From contig JAUYAO010000058.1 in NCBI GenBank assembly GCA_030692565.1, positions 372,001-436,000 of the forward strand: a stretch of 64,000 nt of DNA. The letters are read 5' to 3'. Positions 31,437 to 40,060 of the stretch are shown piece by piece. Position 1 is the first letter of the stretch, and each line of letters opens with the position of its first letter. Position numbers and translations under genes: made by a program. The notes beneath the pieces are model-generated. The model saw only the letters and a program-made list of their open reading frames with translations, searched no databases and was not told where the DNA came from. This stretch comes from Nitrospira sp. (GTDB lineage Bacteria > Nitrospirota > Nitrospiria > Nitrospirales > Nitrospiraceae).

Positions 31437-32501
31437 ATGCAATATCTCACTCGTCTTGCCTTGAACCTGGCCGAACAGGGGCTGTTACCAGACGTAACGA
31501 TCCGATGGGGGATTCGGCAGTTGCTCAAACAGCGCCTCCAGGAGATCCGGTCAGGTGACGCTGCTGCAGCAGCACGGCAGGAAATGCGATTTATAGAGGA
31601 GATACGCCGTTCGCCCATCGCCGTGGTACCGGAGAAAGCCAATGATCAGCACTACGAGGTTCCGGCCGAGTTCTTCCGGCAGGTCCTCGGGCCTCACCTG
31701 AAATACAGCAGCGCCTTCTGGCCCGCCAACGCGACGACCCTAGCCCAAGCAGAAGCCGCCGGTTTGCGTGAGTCCTGCTTGCATGCGGGCCTGATGAAGG
31801 GGCAGACGATTCTGGAGCTCGGATGCGGCTGGGGCTCCCTCACGTTGTGGATGGCTGAGCACTACCCTCAGAGCCGTATCACGGCGGTCTCCAATTCCTG
31901 CTCGCAGCGGGCTTACATCGAGGCCCGGGCCAGAGAACGCGGCCTACAGAACCGGGTCCGCGTGGTGACCTGCGACATGAACACGTTCGAGATCGATCCA
32001 GGGCAATTCGATCGAGTCGTGTCGGTGGAAATGTTCGAACATATGCGTAACTGGCCCGACCTCTTTGCGCGCGTCCGCCGATGGCTGAGACCGGGCGGCC
32101 AGTTCTTCATGCACGTGTTCGTGCATCGCGCGACTTCGTACCTGTTCGAAGACCGGGGGCCCGCCGACTGGATGAGTCGTCAGTTTTTCACGGGCGGGAT
32201 GATGCCCAGCGATAGCCTGCCGCTGGCCTGTCAGGACCAACTCGCCTGTGTGGCCCGCTGGCGGTGGGACGGCACGCACTATGAGAAGACGTCCAACGCC
32301 TGGCTGACCAATATGGATGCCGCCCGCGAGACACTCTGGCCCGTGATCGAGCGTGTCTACGGCAAGACCCAGGCGCGAGCCTGGTGGGGACGGTGGCGTA
32401 TCTTCTTTATGGCCTGTGCCGAGCTGTTCGGCTATGAAGAGGGCCGGCAATGGGGGGTCAGTCACTATCTCTTCGAAAAACCGGCGGCGAGTGCTTCATG
32501 A
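31437..32501 (+). CDS. SAM-dependent methyltransferase, cyclopropane-fatty-acid-synthase-like
   Basis: About 354 residues from the ATG at 31437. The SAM motif is ILELGCGWGSLTLWMAEHYP, followed by SNSCSQRAYIE and DRVVSVEMFEHMRNW. YSSAFWP and QFFTGGMMPS are typical of the CFA-like branch found next to photolyases. It is distinct from the second CFA-type gene at 37209, having a shorter N-terminal part. It probably methylates or bridges unsaturated membrane fatty acids. It overlaps the DUF2878 gene by four bases. Confidence 0.88.
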   Translation: MQYLTRLALNLAEQGLLPDVTIRWGIRQLLKQRLQEIRSGDAAAAARQEMRFIEEIRRSPIAVVPEKANDQHYEVPAEFFRQVLGPHLKYSSAFWPANATTLAQAEAAGLRESCLHAGLMKGQTILELGCGWGSLTLWMAEHYPQSRITAVSNSCSQRAYIEARARERGLQNRVRVVTCDMNTFEIDPGQFDRVVSVEMFEHMRNWPDLFARVRRWLRPGGQFFMHVFVHRATSYLFEDRGPADWMSRQFFTGGMMPSDSLPLACQDQLACVARWRWDGTHYEKTSNAWLTNMDAARETLWPVIERVYGKTQARAWWGRWRIFFMACAELFGYEEGRQWGVSHYLFEKPAASAS

Positions 32502-33049
32502 AGATGAGCACCACAATGATCGTGAGCAACTTTGTGCTCTTTCAAATCGGCTGGTTTGCGTGTGTGTGGAGCGCCGCGGCGCACCAGCCCTGGATCGGCG
32601 TGCTCGTGACGACGGGGGTGGTGGTCGTGCATGTGCTCCGTGCTCCCCTGCCAATGGCGGAGCTCACACTGGTATTCCTGGCACTCGCCTTGGGACTTGT
32701 CTTCGATAGTCTGTTGGTATGGCAGGGCTGGCTGCAGTACTCCTCGGGGATCGTGCTCCCGAACGTTGCCCCGTATTGGATCGTGGCGTTGTGGGGGCTC
32801 TTCGCAACCCTCTTGAATGTTTCGTTGCGTTGGATGAGGGGGCGCTGGGTCATCGCGGTTGTGTTTGGAGCTGCCGGGGGTCCTGCCGCCTACTATGGCG
32901 GCCTCCGCCTGGGCGCGCTGGAATTCGGCAATATGCCCGCGGGTCTGTTGGCTCTGGCCATCGGCTGGGCGGTGCTGACGCCGCTGCTGCTGGCGTTGTC
33001 AGCTCGCTTTGATGGCTATGCCGGCCTGCTGGAGAAGAAGACGTCATGA
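32498..33049 (+). CDS. DUF2878 membrane protein (first copy)
   Basis: 183 residues, starting in the ATGA overlap with the methyltransferase stop. Six hydrophobic spans. Landmarks are NFVLFQIGWFACVWSAAA, LGLVFDSLLVWQGWLQY and GGPAAYYGGLRLGAL, matching DUF2878, a family nearly always adjacent to CFA-type methyltransferases. A second copy at 38507 follows the second methyltransferase, so the methyltransferase-DUF2878 pair is duplicated here. Function unknown, presumably lipid-linked. Confidence 0.88.
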   Translation: MKMSTTMIVSNFVLFQIGWFACVWSAAAHQPWIGVLVTTGVVVVHVLRAPLPMAELTLVFLALALGLVFDSLLVWQGWLQYSSGIVLPNVAPYWIVALWGLFATLLNVSLRWMRGRWVIAVVFGAAGGPAAYYGGLRLGALEFGNMPAGLLALAIGWAVLTPLLLALSARFDGYAGLLEKKTS

Positions 33050-33855
33050 GTCTATCGCTCTATTTCTTAGGACTGGTTTCAACGATGGGTCTGGCGACGC
33101 TGACATGGGTGGTCAGCGTCCTTAAACGCGATGTGAGCATCGTGGACGGCGTGTGGGCCTTGATGCTCCTCGCCGCCGTGACGGTGTACGCCACCGGTGC
33201 GGAGCCCTATACGGGACGGACGACGCTCATCCTGACGCTGGTTGTGCTGTGGGCCGTGCGTCTGTCAGGTCATATCATCCATCGCAACTGGGGTGAGCCC
33301 GAGGACCGGCGTTATCGAGACATCCGCCAGAAATATGAACCGAATTTCGCCCTGAAGAGTCTTGGACTCATCTTCTGGTTTCAGGCAGGACTGGCATGGG
33401 TCATTTCCATACCCCTGTGGCCAGCTCTTACCGTATCGGTCGATGGAGGGGCATGGGATGTACTGGCGGTGACAGTATGGACCGTCGGCATGATCTTCGA
33501 AGGTGTGGGAGATTGGCAGCTGTCACGGTTCAAGGCCGATCCGGCGAACCACGGCAAGGTGATGGACTGCGGACTCTGGCGCTACACCCGTCATCCCAAC
33601 TACTTCGGCGAGTGCCTGATCTGGTGGGGCTTCTTCCTCTTTGCGCTGCCGGCCGGGGCCTGGTGGACGGTCGCGGGGCCCCTGCTCCTCACCTACATGC
33701 TCTTGAAATTCTCGGGCGTAACTTTGGTGGAGCAGACCATCGTCGAGCGGCGACCGGCGTATCGAGAGTACATCGCAAGGACCAATGCCTTCATTCCCGG
33801 TCCGCCGAAACAGGGCGTGCAGGCCTCCATTCCAGGAGACAGAGGTCATGCTTAG
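33046..33855 (+). CDS. DUF1295 (steroid 5-alpha-reductase-like) membrane protein
   Basis: 269 residues with 6-7 membrane spans and an ATGA overlap with the previous gene. The C-terminal half has the reductase-fold signature SRFKADPANHGKVMDCGLWRYTRHPNYFGECL, cited by its key elements: K-x2-P, GLWRYTRHPNYFGE and the final EQTIVERRPAYREYIARTN. DUF1295 proteins are related to NADPH-dependent steroid/enone reductases. A lipid-double-bond reductase role is plausible in this setting. Confidence 0.92.
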   Translation: MSLSLYFLGLVSTMGLATLTWVVSVLKRDVSIVDGVWALMLLAAVTVYATGAEPYTGRTTLILTLVVLWAVRLSGHIIHRNWGEPEDRRYRDIRQKYEPNFALKSLGLIFWFQAGLAWVISIPLWPALTVSVDGGAWDVLAVTVWTVGMIFEGVGDWQLSRFKADPANHGKVMDCGLWRYTRHPNYFGECLIWWGFFLFALPAGAWWTVAGPLLLTYMLLKFSGVTLVEQTIVERRPAYREYIARTNAFIPGPPKQGVQASIPGDRGHA

Positions 33856-34519
33856 CGTGTGTTCCATGACCAGCGGGTTTCGTATCGCGGTGGCTCTTCT
33901 CGGGTTCCTGACGTGCCTTGGAAGCGCCTCCCAACAGGCGTGGAGTGCCAGCTCGCAGACCTATGACTTCAAGGTCTTCCTCGGCAAGGATGAAATCGGA
34001 CGCCAGCGTTTTGATGTCTCTTCGGAAGGCGACCGGACCCAGGTCCGGGTAGATGCGCAGTTCAAGGTCAAGTTCCTGTACATCACGGTCTATACCTATC
34101 GGCATACCAACGTCGAAACATGGGAGGGAACGTGCCTGCGCGAGATTCACGCGGAGACTGATGATAACGGCGATTCTTTCTTTGTGAACGGAATCTTTCG
34201 GAACGGACAGTTACAGGTGCTGACACAGGCCGGGAACTGGATCGGCGAGGGATGTATCAAGACCTTTGCCTACTGGAACCCTGAGTGGATCAAGGGTGAG
34301 CGATTGCTAAATTCGCAGACCGGCGAACATCAGCCGGTGTCTATTCTCGCGGTGGGTGAAGAGACGATTCCCGTGCAGGGAGTCCCGACGCGAGCGATCC
34401 ACCGCCGGATCGTGACGGATAAGTTTGCGGTCGATCTCTGGTACACCTTGAACGGCAGATGGGTCGCACTCCAATCCACCACGAAGAAGGGCGATACCCT
34501 TCGCTATACGCTCCAGTGA
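33848..34519 (+). CDS. Exported DUF6134-like protein
   Basis: 223 residues beginning at ATG 33848, overlapping the DUF1295 gene by 8 bases. It has a signal peptide (cut near AWSA-S) and then a beta-rich chain: YDFKVFLGKDEIGRQRFDVS, ITVYTYRHTNVETWEG and FAYWNPEWIKGERLLNSQTG. This pattern fits the DUF6134 family of periplasmic proteins seen in similar light-associated clusters. It may bind a lipid or lipid-like molecule. The biochemical role is unknown. Confidence 0.75.
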   Translation: MLSVCSMTSGFRIAVALLGFLTCLGSASQQAWSASSQTYDFKVFLGKDEIGRQRFDVSSEGDRTQVRVDAQFKVKFLYITVYTYRHTNVETWEGTCLREIHAETDDNGDSFFVNGIFRNGQLQVLTQAGNWIGEGCIKTFAYWNPEWIKGERLLNSQTGEHQPVSILAVGEETIPVQGVPTRAIHRRIVTDKFAVDLWYTLNGRWVALQSTTKKGDTLRYTLQ

Positions 34520-34526
34520 GGTACAC

Positions 34527-35057
34527 ATGTCATCTATGAGGCCATCATTCTTCATGCCCGTTGTGCTGCTCGTACTCGCAGCCTGCAGCAGCCCCCCACC
34601 CATTCACACTGCGACGGCCGTGGACTTGGAGCGGTTCATGGGGGACTGGTATGTCATCGCCAATATTCCAACTTTTATTGAGACGACCGCCTACAACGCC
34701 ATGGAGTCCTATCGCCTAGCCGGGGATGGCACCGTGGCCACGACCTTCAGTTTCCGCGAGGGCGGATTTGAGGGCGCGCGCAAGACCTATCATCCGACCG
34801 GCTATGTCCTTGATCGGAAATCGAACGCAATCTGGGGAATGCAGTTCATCTGGCCCATCCAAGCCGACTATCGCATCATCTTTGTAGACGATTCGTACAG
34901 TCAGACGGTCATTGGAAGAGCTGCGCGTGATTATGTCTGGTTGATGGCGCGAACCGCTCAGATTTCTGATCCAGACTATCAGCGGTTTCTCACGCTCATC
35001 GCCCAGGAAGGCTACGATGTTTCCAAGGTCCGTAGGGTCCCGCATAGGTGGAACTAG
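34527..35057 (+). CDS. Outer-membrane lipocalin lipoprotein (Blc type)
   Basis: 176 residues. The lipobox LVLAAC gives a lipidated Cys about 20 residues in. The lipocalin motifs are FMGDWYVIANIPTF (the G-x-W of strand A), DYRIIFVDDSYSQTVIGR (strand F-G) and DYVWLMAR. Bacterial lipocalins carry fatty acids or lysophospholipids to repair or maintain membranes. This fits the surrounding lipid-modifying genes. Confidence 0.95.
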   Translation: MSSMRPSFFMPVVLLVLAACSSPPPIHTATAVDLERFMGDWYVIANIPTFIETTAYNAMESYRLAGDGTVATTFSFREGGFEGARKTYHPTGYVLDRKSNAIWGMQFIWPIQADYRIIFVDDSYSQTVIGRAARDYVWLMARTAQISDPDYQRFLTLIAQEGYDVSKVRRVPHRWN

Positions 35058-35161
35058 CGTAGGCCAGGAAGTAATGGAATCATACCGGGCGTCGATGTTG
35101 TGGCGGCTTATTTTCCGATCTGGCCTGGTCCGGACCTGATCAACGAGGCGCTGAAGATCGT

Positions 35162-36424
35162 ATGAAGATCGCGATTGTCGGTACAGGCATCTCCGGAATG
35201 GTCGCGGCCTACCTGCTTCACCGGGATCATGAGCTCACCGTCTTCGAGGCCGCTGGGTACATCGGAGGCCACACCAATACCATTGACGTAGCGAGGGATG
35301 GGCGGACCTTCGCAGTCGATACGGGATTTATCGTCTTCAACGACTGGACGTATCCCAACTTCATCGCGCTGCTGGACAAGCTCGGGGTGGAATCGCAAGC
35401 GAGCGATATGAGTTTCAGCGTGAAGTGCGAGCGCACCGGATTGGAGTACAACGGGACGTCTCTCAATACCCTCTTCGCCCAGCGACGCAATCTACTGCGC
35501 CCTTCGTTTTATCGCATGATCCGCGATATCCTCCGATTCAATCGTGAGTCGCTGACCCTGCTTGAAGAGCCGGAGCCGGGGCCCTCGCTCGGTTCGTACC
35601 TCACCGCGAAGAGCTACTCCAGGGAGTTTATCGAGCAGTACATTGTTCCGATGGGAGCGGCGATCTGGTCGGCGGATCATGCGACGATGCAGGAGTTCCC
35701 GGCGCGCTATCTGGTGCAGTTCTTCAAGAACCACGGCATGCTCTCTGTCGATCAACGCCCGACCTGGCGCGTGGTCAGGGGCGGGTCTCGGCGCTATCTG
35801 GACAAGTTGGTGGCGCCGTTTCGGGATCGGATTCAGTTGAATGCGCCGGTTGAGTCCATCACCCGTCAGCCGGACTCCGTGGAGATCGGGGTGACCGTTC
35901 ACGGGCGGCAAACTCCATCGAGGCGATTCGACCACGTCATTCTTGCCACTCATAGCGACCAGGCGCTCGCGATGCTGGCCGATCCCTCGCCCGCGGAGAG
36001 AGAGATTCTCGGCGCAATACCCTATCAAGATAATGAGGCGGTCCTCCATACCGATGCGTCGCTCCTTCCCGGTCGCAAACTGGCCTGGGCCGCGTGGAAC
36101 TATCATCTGCTCAGGAATCAGCCGGATCGCGCGGTGGTGACCTATCATATGAACCGCCTGCAGGGCCTGACGGCATCCCATGAGTTCTGCGTCACGTTGA
36201 ATCATACGCAGGCGATCGATCCTCAGAAGATCATTCGGCGAATCACCTATCACCATCCCGTCTATTCCCCTGCCGCCGTTGCGGCGCAGAAACGGCACGG
36301 GGACATCAGCGGCGTGAACCGGACATCCTATTGCGGGGCCTATTGGGGGTTCGGGTTCCACGAGGACGGTGTGAAGAGCGCCCTGGCGGTTTGCAAGCCG
36401 TTCGGTAAGGATCTGTCGTCATGA
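35162..36424 (+). CDS. FAD-dependent amine-oxidase-like flavoprotein
   Basis: 420 residues. The dinucleotide loop is IAIVGTGISGMVAAYLL, followed by EAAGYIGGHTNTID and DTGFIVFND. The C-terminal motif YCGAYWGFGFHEDGV is typical of this subfamily. It is usually found with DUF1365 and CFA-type genes, which is exactly the case here (ATGA overlap with DUF1365). In alphaproteobacterial light-stress loci, related flavoproteins act on membrane acyl chains. A fatty-acyl desaturase role is likely but inferred. A 104-base gap upstream may hold a secondary promoter. Confidence 0.9.
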   Translation: MKIAIVGTGISGMVAAYLLHRDHELTVFEAAGYIGGHTNTIDVARDGRTFAVDTGFIVFNDWTYPNFIALLDKLGVESQASDMSFSVKCERTGLEYNGTSLNTLFAQRRNLLRPSFYRMIRDILRFNRESLTLLEEPEPGPSLGSYLTAKSYSREFIEQYIVPMGAAIWSADHATMQEFPARYLVQFFKNHGMLSVDQRPTWRVVRGGSRRYLDKLVAPFRDRIQLNAPVESITRQPDSVEIGVTVHGRQTPSRRFDHVILATHSDQALAMLADPSPAEREILGAIPYQDNEAVLHTDASLLPGRKLAWAAWNYHLLRNQPDRAVVTYHMNRLQGLTASHEFCVTLNHTQAIDPQKIIRRITYHHPVYSPAAVAAQKRHGDISGVNRTSYCGAYWGFGFHEDGVKSALAVCKPFGKDLSS

Positions 36425-37212
36425 ACAGTTGTATCTACTCAGGACATGTCCGGCATCGCCGCTTCAGGCCGGTGTCCCATGCGTTTACCTACCGGCTGTT
36501 CATGATGTTTCTGGATCTGGAAGAACTCCCGACTGTCTTCACCGACCGCTGGCTCTGGTCTGTTGGGCGAGGGAATCTCGCTTCGTTTCAGCGGACCGAT
36601 CATGTCGGCGATTCTGCGATTCCGCTGGATCAATCGATCCGCCAACTGGTCGAGGCTCGTACTGGCCGGCGGCCGACCGGTCCCATCAGGCTGCTCACCC
36701 ATTGCCGCTATTTCGGCTACGTCTTCAATCCGGTGAGTTTCTTCTTTTGTTACGACGGGTCCGGGGAACACGTCGAGGCGATTGTGGCGGAGATTACGAA
36801 TACCCCGTGGGGCGAACGTCACTGTTATGTGCTCGGCGAAAGGGACAATCTTGCGGCCGGTTCACGCAAGCGGTTTCATCTCAATAAAGAGTTTCATATC
36901 TCTCCCTTCATCGGCATGGACGTGGCCTATGACTGGCGGTTCACGGCGCCGACGAGACAACTGGCGATTCATATGGAGAATTTGCGCGATGGGCATCCCT
37001 TCTTTGACGCGACGATGGTGTTGCAGAGGAAGGAGCTGTCCGGGAGCGCGTTGGCGCAGGTGCTGGTGCAGTACCCACTGATGACGGCCAAGGTTATCGG
37101 TGCGATTCATTGGCAGGCCTTGAAGCTCTGGTTGAAGGGGGTGCCATTTCTTTCACATCCGAAGAAACGGAAGGAGGCGTCGCCTGTGGCGACGAGTCAT
37201 CTACACTCATGA
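36421..37212 (+). CDS. DUF1365 protein
   Basis: 263 residues. Landmarks are CIYSGHVRHRRFRPVSHAFTY, LTHCRYFGYVFNPVSFFFCYD, EITNTPWGERHCYVL and LNKEFHISPFIGMD. All belong to the DUF1365 family, which is fused or adjacent to FAD amine-oxidase-like and CFA proteins in many bacteria. It overlaps the upstream and downstream genes by four bases each, so the three are made together. The role in lipid modification is inferred only from context. Confidence 0.95.
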   Translation: MNSCIYSGHVRHRRFRPVSHAFTYRLFMMFLDLEELPTVFTDRWLWSVGRGNLASFQRTDHVGDSAIPLDQSIRQLVEARTGRRPTGPIRLLTHCRYFGYVFNPVSFFFCYDGSGEHVEAIVAEITNTPWGERHCYVLGERDNLAAGSRKRFHLNKEFHISPFIGMDVAYDWRFTAPTRQLAIHMENLRDGHPFFDATMVLQRKELSGSALAQVLVQYPLMTAKVIGAIHWQALKLWLKGVPFLSHPKKRKEASPVATSHLHS

Positions 37213-38513
37213 ATGAAACCATGATTCCCTCAGATGTGATGGTCGAACAGGTCTCGGGTCCAGTCTCCCCGCCTTCACGTGTGCTGGCGCAATTGTACCG
37301 GCTTGCCCGACGAGCGGTCTTTGCCCGGCTGGGATCTCTCCGTCATGGTTCAGTCAGCGTGGTCGACGGCCACGAGCGGCATACCTTTGGTCGGGCGACC
37401 CCGGTCTGCCCGCTCCAGGCGACGATCACGATCCGTGATCCCCATACCTATGCCGATGTCGCACTGGGCGGGACGATCGGGGTCGCCGATGCCTATCGGC
37501 GTGGATTCTGGAGCTGTGACGATCTCACGACATTGGTTCGTATCTTCGTCCTCAATCGCGAGTTGCTGGACGGTGTGGAAGGCGGCCTCGCGACGCTGAC
37601 TCGCCCTGTACTCACGGCCATGCACTGGCTCAATCGCAATACGAAGACGGGCAGCCGGAAGAACATCGCCGCCCATTACGACCTGGGCAATGAATTTTTC
37701 CGCCTCGTACTCGATGAGACGATGATGTATTCCTGCGCGTACTTCGAACGTCCGGATGCCACGCTGGCGGAAGCGTCGCGCGCCAAGAGCGACCGGATTT
37801 GCCGGAAGTTGCAGCTGTCCGCGAGCGATCATGTGCTGGAGATCGGCACCGGCTGGGGTGGGTTCGCCATTCATGCGGCCTCGCAGTACGGATGTCGTGT
37901 GACGACAACAACGATCTCTCGACAGCAGTTCGATCTGGCGGTGCAGCGTGTGGATGCCGCGGGCCTGCGGGATCGGGTGACGGTCATTCAGGCCGACTAT
38001 CGCGACCTCCCTCAGTTGAACGTGCGCTTTGACAAACTGGTCTCCATCGAGATGATCGAGGCGGTCGGCCATCACTATTTCGATGCCTACTTTAACGTCT
38101 GCAATCGGATGTTGAAATCAGGCGGACTGATGCTTCTGCAGGGCATCACGATCGACGAGCAGCTCTACGAGCGGGCCAAACGGTCCGTCGACTTTATCAA
38201 GCATTTCATGTTTCCCGGCAGTTGTATTCCTTCGGTCAGTGCGCTGATCTCTGCATCGGCGAGGAGCGGAGGGCTCAACCTCGTGCAGTTGGAAGACATC
38301 GGGGCGCACTACGTTCCGACGCTTCAAGCGTGGCGCAAGAATGCGGCTCAGGCGCTTACGGCCATCACGGCACTCGGGTATCCGCCGGACTTTGTGCGGC
38401 TGTGGGAGTTCTATCTCAGCTATTGCGAAGGAGGGTTTGCAGAACGCTCGATCAGCAATGTTCATCTGCTCCTGGCCAAAGCAGGCTGGCGCGGCGTCCC
38501 TCTCGTATGCTGA
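37209..38513 (+). CDS. cfa: Cyclopropane-fatty-acyl-phospholipid synthase family protein
   Basis: 434 residues from the ATGA overlap. An N-terminal lipid-binding domain precedes the methyltransferase. NIAAHYDLGNEFFRLVLDETMMYSCAYF, cited by its elements AHYDLGN and MYSCAYF, marks genuine CFA synthases. The SAM loop is VLEIGTGWGGFAIHAA. The active-site segments are EMIEAVGHHYFDAYF and FIKHFMFPGSCIPS. It transfers methylene or methyl from SAM to the double bond of membrane phospholipids. Together with the FAD and DUF1365 partners it forms a compact lipid-modification module. Confidence 0.95.
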   Translation: MNETMIPSDVMVEQVSGPVSPPSRVLAQLYRLARRAVFARLGSLRHGSVSVVDGHERHTFGRATPVCPLQATITIRDPHTYADVALGGTIGVADAYRRGFWSCDDLTTLVRIFVLNRELLDGVEGGLATLTRPVLTAMHWLNRNTKTGSRKNIAAHYDLGNEFFRLVLDETMMYSCAYFERPDATLAEASRAKSDRICRKLQLSASDHVLEIGTGWGGFAIHAASQYGCRVTTTTISRQQFDLAVQRVDAAGLRDRVTVIQADYRDLPQLNVRFDKLVSIEMIEAVGHHYFDAYFNVCNRMLKSGGLMLLQGITIDEQLYERAKRSVDFIKHFMFPGSCIPSVSALISASARSGGLNLVQLEDIGAHYVPTLQAWRKNAAQALTAITALGYPPDFVRLWEFYLSYCEGGFAERSISNVHLLLAKAGWRGVPLVC

Positions 38514-39052
38514 GCAAGGTGGCCAACGGTGCGGCCTTTCAACTCGCCTGGTGGGCCGCGGTGCTAGGGGCCGCTTCTTCGAAGGGATGGATCGGGCCGG
38601 CGGTGGCCGCCTGCATCCTGTCGCTCCACGTACGTATGGCGGCAGATCGGTTGGCGACGATGAAGGTCATCGGTCTCGTGGGAGGGGTGGGGTATCTTGC
38701 GGACAGCGCCTTGGGGCTGGCCGGAGTATTGGAGTTCCACGGTGATGATGTCGGGGGGCGGCTCCTCGCGCCCTTGTGGCTGCTGGGCCTATGGCTGGTC
38801 TTTGCCACCACGCTGGGATCCTCATGGAGCTGGCTCTCGTCGCGCCCGCGGCTCGCAGCCGTCCTAGGCGCGGTCTTCGGACCGGTCAGCTACTACGCCG
38901 GGGTCACGCTTGGAGCGCTTGACCTAGGGGCCTCTCACCTGCGGTCTCTGTTTGTGGTCGCCATTGTTTGGAGCCTGCTTCTGCCGCTCTCGTTTCGTGT
39001 GGACCGTTACTGTGCTTCAGCGGGTGCTGCCTTCCGTCGGTCAACCGTGTAG
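38507..39052 (+). CDS. DUF2878 membrane protein (second copy)
   Basis: 181 residues beginning 7 bases before the CFA synthase stop. Six hydrophobic spans. It has LAWWAAVLGAASSKGWIGP, YLADSALGLAGVLEF and GPVSYYAGVTLGAL, paralogous to the 32498 product (compare GGPAAYYGGLRLGAL). It is the last gene of the tightly spaced train, followed 43 bases later by pyrE with its own strong ribosome site. Confidence 0.85.
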   Translation: MLSKVANGAAFQLAWWAAVLGAASSKGWIGPAVAACILSLHVRMAADRLATMKVIGLVGGVGYLADSALGLAGVLEFHGDDVGGRLLAPLWLLGLWLVFATTLGSSWSWLSSRPRLAAVLGAVFGPVSYYAGVTLGALDLGASHLRSLFVVAIVWSLLLPLSFRVDRYCASAGAAFRRSTV

Positions 39053-39095
39053 AATAACGCTCCAGTGTTTATTCACGTTGGCCAAGGGAGGTTCC

Positions 39096-39668
39096 GTGCG
39101 CGAGCGATTGGCAACAGCGTTTCACGAGACCCACTCTTTTAAGTGGGATCCCCAGGGCGGGTTCAAGCTGGCATCGGGGCTCACGAGTCCCTTCTATGTG
39201 GATTGTCGTGCGCTGATGGCACACCCGGGCGCGCGGCGGTTGGTCGGGCAACTGGCCTATGACGCACTCCGGGACATTCAGCTGGATTGTCTGGGCGGGT
39301 TGGAGATCGGGGCAATCTCCATTGCCACGACAATCTCCGACTATGCCTATGTTGCACAGCCATCCCGCGATTGGCGGACTTTCGTGGTTCGCAAACAGGC
39401 CAAGGACCACGGGCTGGGGAAGCTGATCGAAGGGGCCTACAAGCCCGGCGAGCGAGCGCTCATCGTGGATGATGTGCTGACCAGCGGCGGATCGTTGCTG
39501 AAGGCGGTCGCGGCGGCACGAGGTGCCGGATTGACCGTCACCCATGCACTGGTCATTGTCGATCGGCAGGAGCAGGACGGACGTAAGAAAGTGGAAGCGG
39601 AAGGAGTCACGCTGGTGAGTCTTCTGACGATCGACGATCTGACCAGGGCCAACGGTGCTCAGCGCTGA
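39096..39668 (+). CDS. pyrE: Orotate phosphoribosyltransferase
   Basis: 190 residues with a GTG start behind AAGGGAGG. It joins orotate and PRPP to form OMP in pyrimidine synthesis. The PRPP-binding motif is ALIVDDVLTSGGSLLKAV. The N-terminal FKLASGLTSPFYVDCRAL and the catalytic-loop VRKQAKDHGLGKLIEG are typical. It may be read through from the lipid cluster or use its own promoter. Confidence 0.97.
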   Translation: MRERLATAFHETHSFKWDPQGGFKLASGLTSPFYVDCRALMAHPGARRLVGQLAYDALRDIQLDCLGGLEIGAISIATTISDYAYVAQPSRDWRTFVVRKQAKDHGLGKLIEGAYKPGERALIVDDVLTSGGSLLKAVAAARGAGLTVTHALVIVDRQEQDGRKKVEAEGVTLVSLLTIDDLTRANGAQR

Positions 39669-39681
39669 GGTTGACGCCGTC

Positions 39682-40017
39682 CTACTTGCACTGAAAGTGA
39701 ATCCCCCAGCGGCGTTCTTGAACGATTTCTTGTGCCCCTTCGACGGGGCCCGCTACCCGGACTCGGCCTTTGGTTTCTCCCTCCCGGATGATCGAGTAGG
39801 CCCCGCCGCATTTCTCCTTCATGATGGCCAATGCATCTGTTCTGAACGAGGCCAACATGGCGCCCTGCTCGCCTTTGAACGGATAGACGACGACCCCGCC
39901 GCGATCGGACTCTTGCAGCAAGGTGGTGCTCTCACCGCAGCCGGTCAGTAAGAGGGATAGGAGGAGCAACAGGGCGCTTGACCCATTTTGTAACTTCTTT
40001 TTGTGATCAGCCAGCAT
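39682..40017 (-). CDS. Small lipoprotein, unknown function
   Basis: 111 residues from ATG 40017. The signal sequence ends with lipobox LLLTGC. The mature part is a small alpha/beta unit (GGVVVYPFKGEQGAML, MKEKCGGAYSIIREGETKGRVRV). The pattern of a hydrophobic strand followed by MxxKCGG resembles other small envelope lipoproteins of uncertain role. It is convergent with pyrE (13 bases apart) and divergent from the rhodanese gene across 43 bases. Confidence 0.75.
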   Translation of the reverse strand: MLADHKKKLQNGSSALLLLLSLLLTGCGESTTLLQESDRGGVVVYPFKGEQGAMLASFRTDALAIMKEKCGGAYSIIREGETKGRVRVAGPVEGAQEIVQERRWGIHFQCK

Positions 40018-40060
40018 GATGTTCGACTCAAAAACGTATTGCGAACCATGAGGAGGTCTT

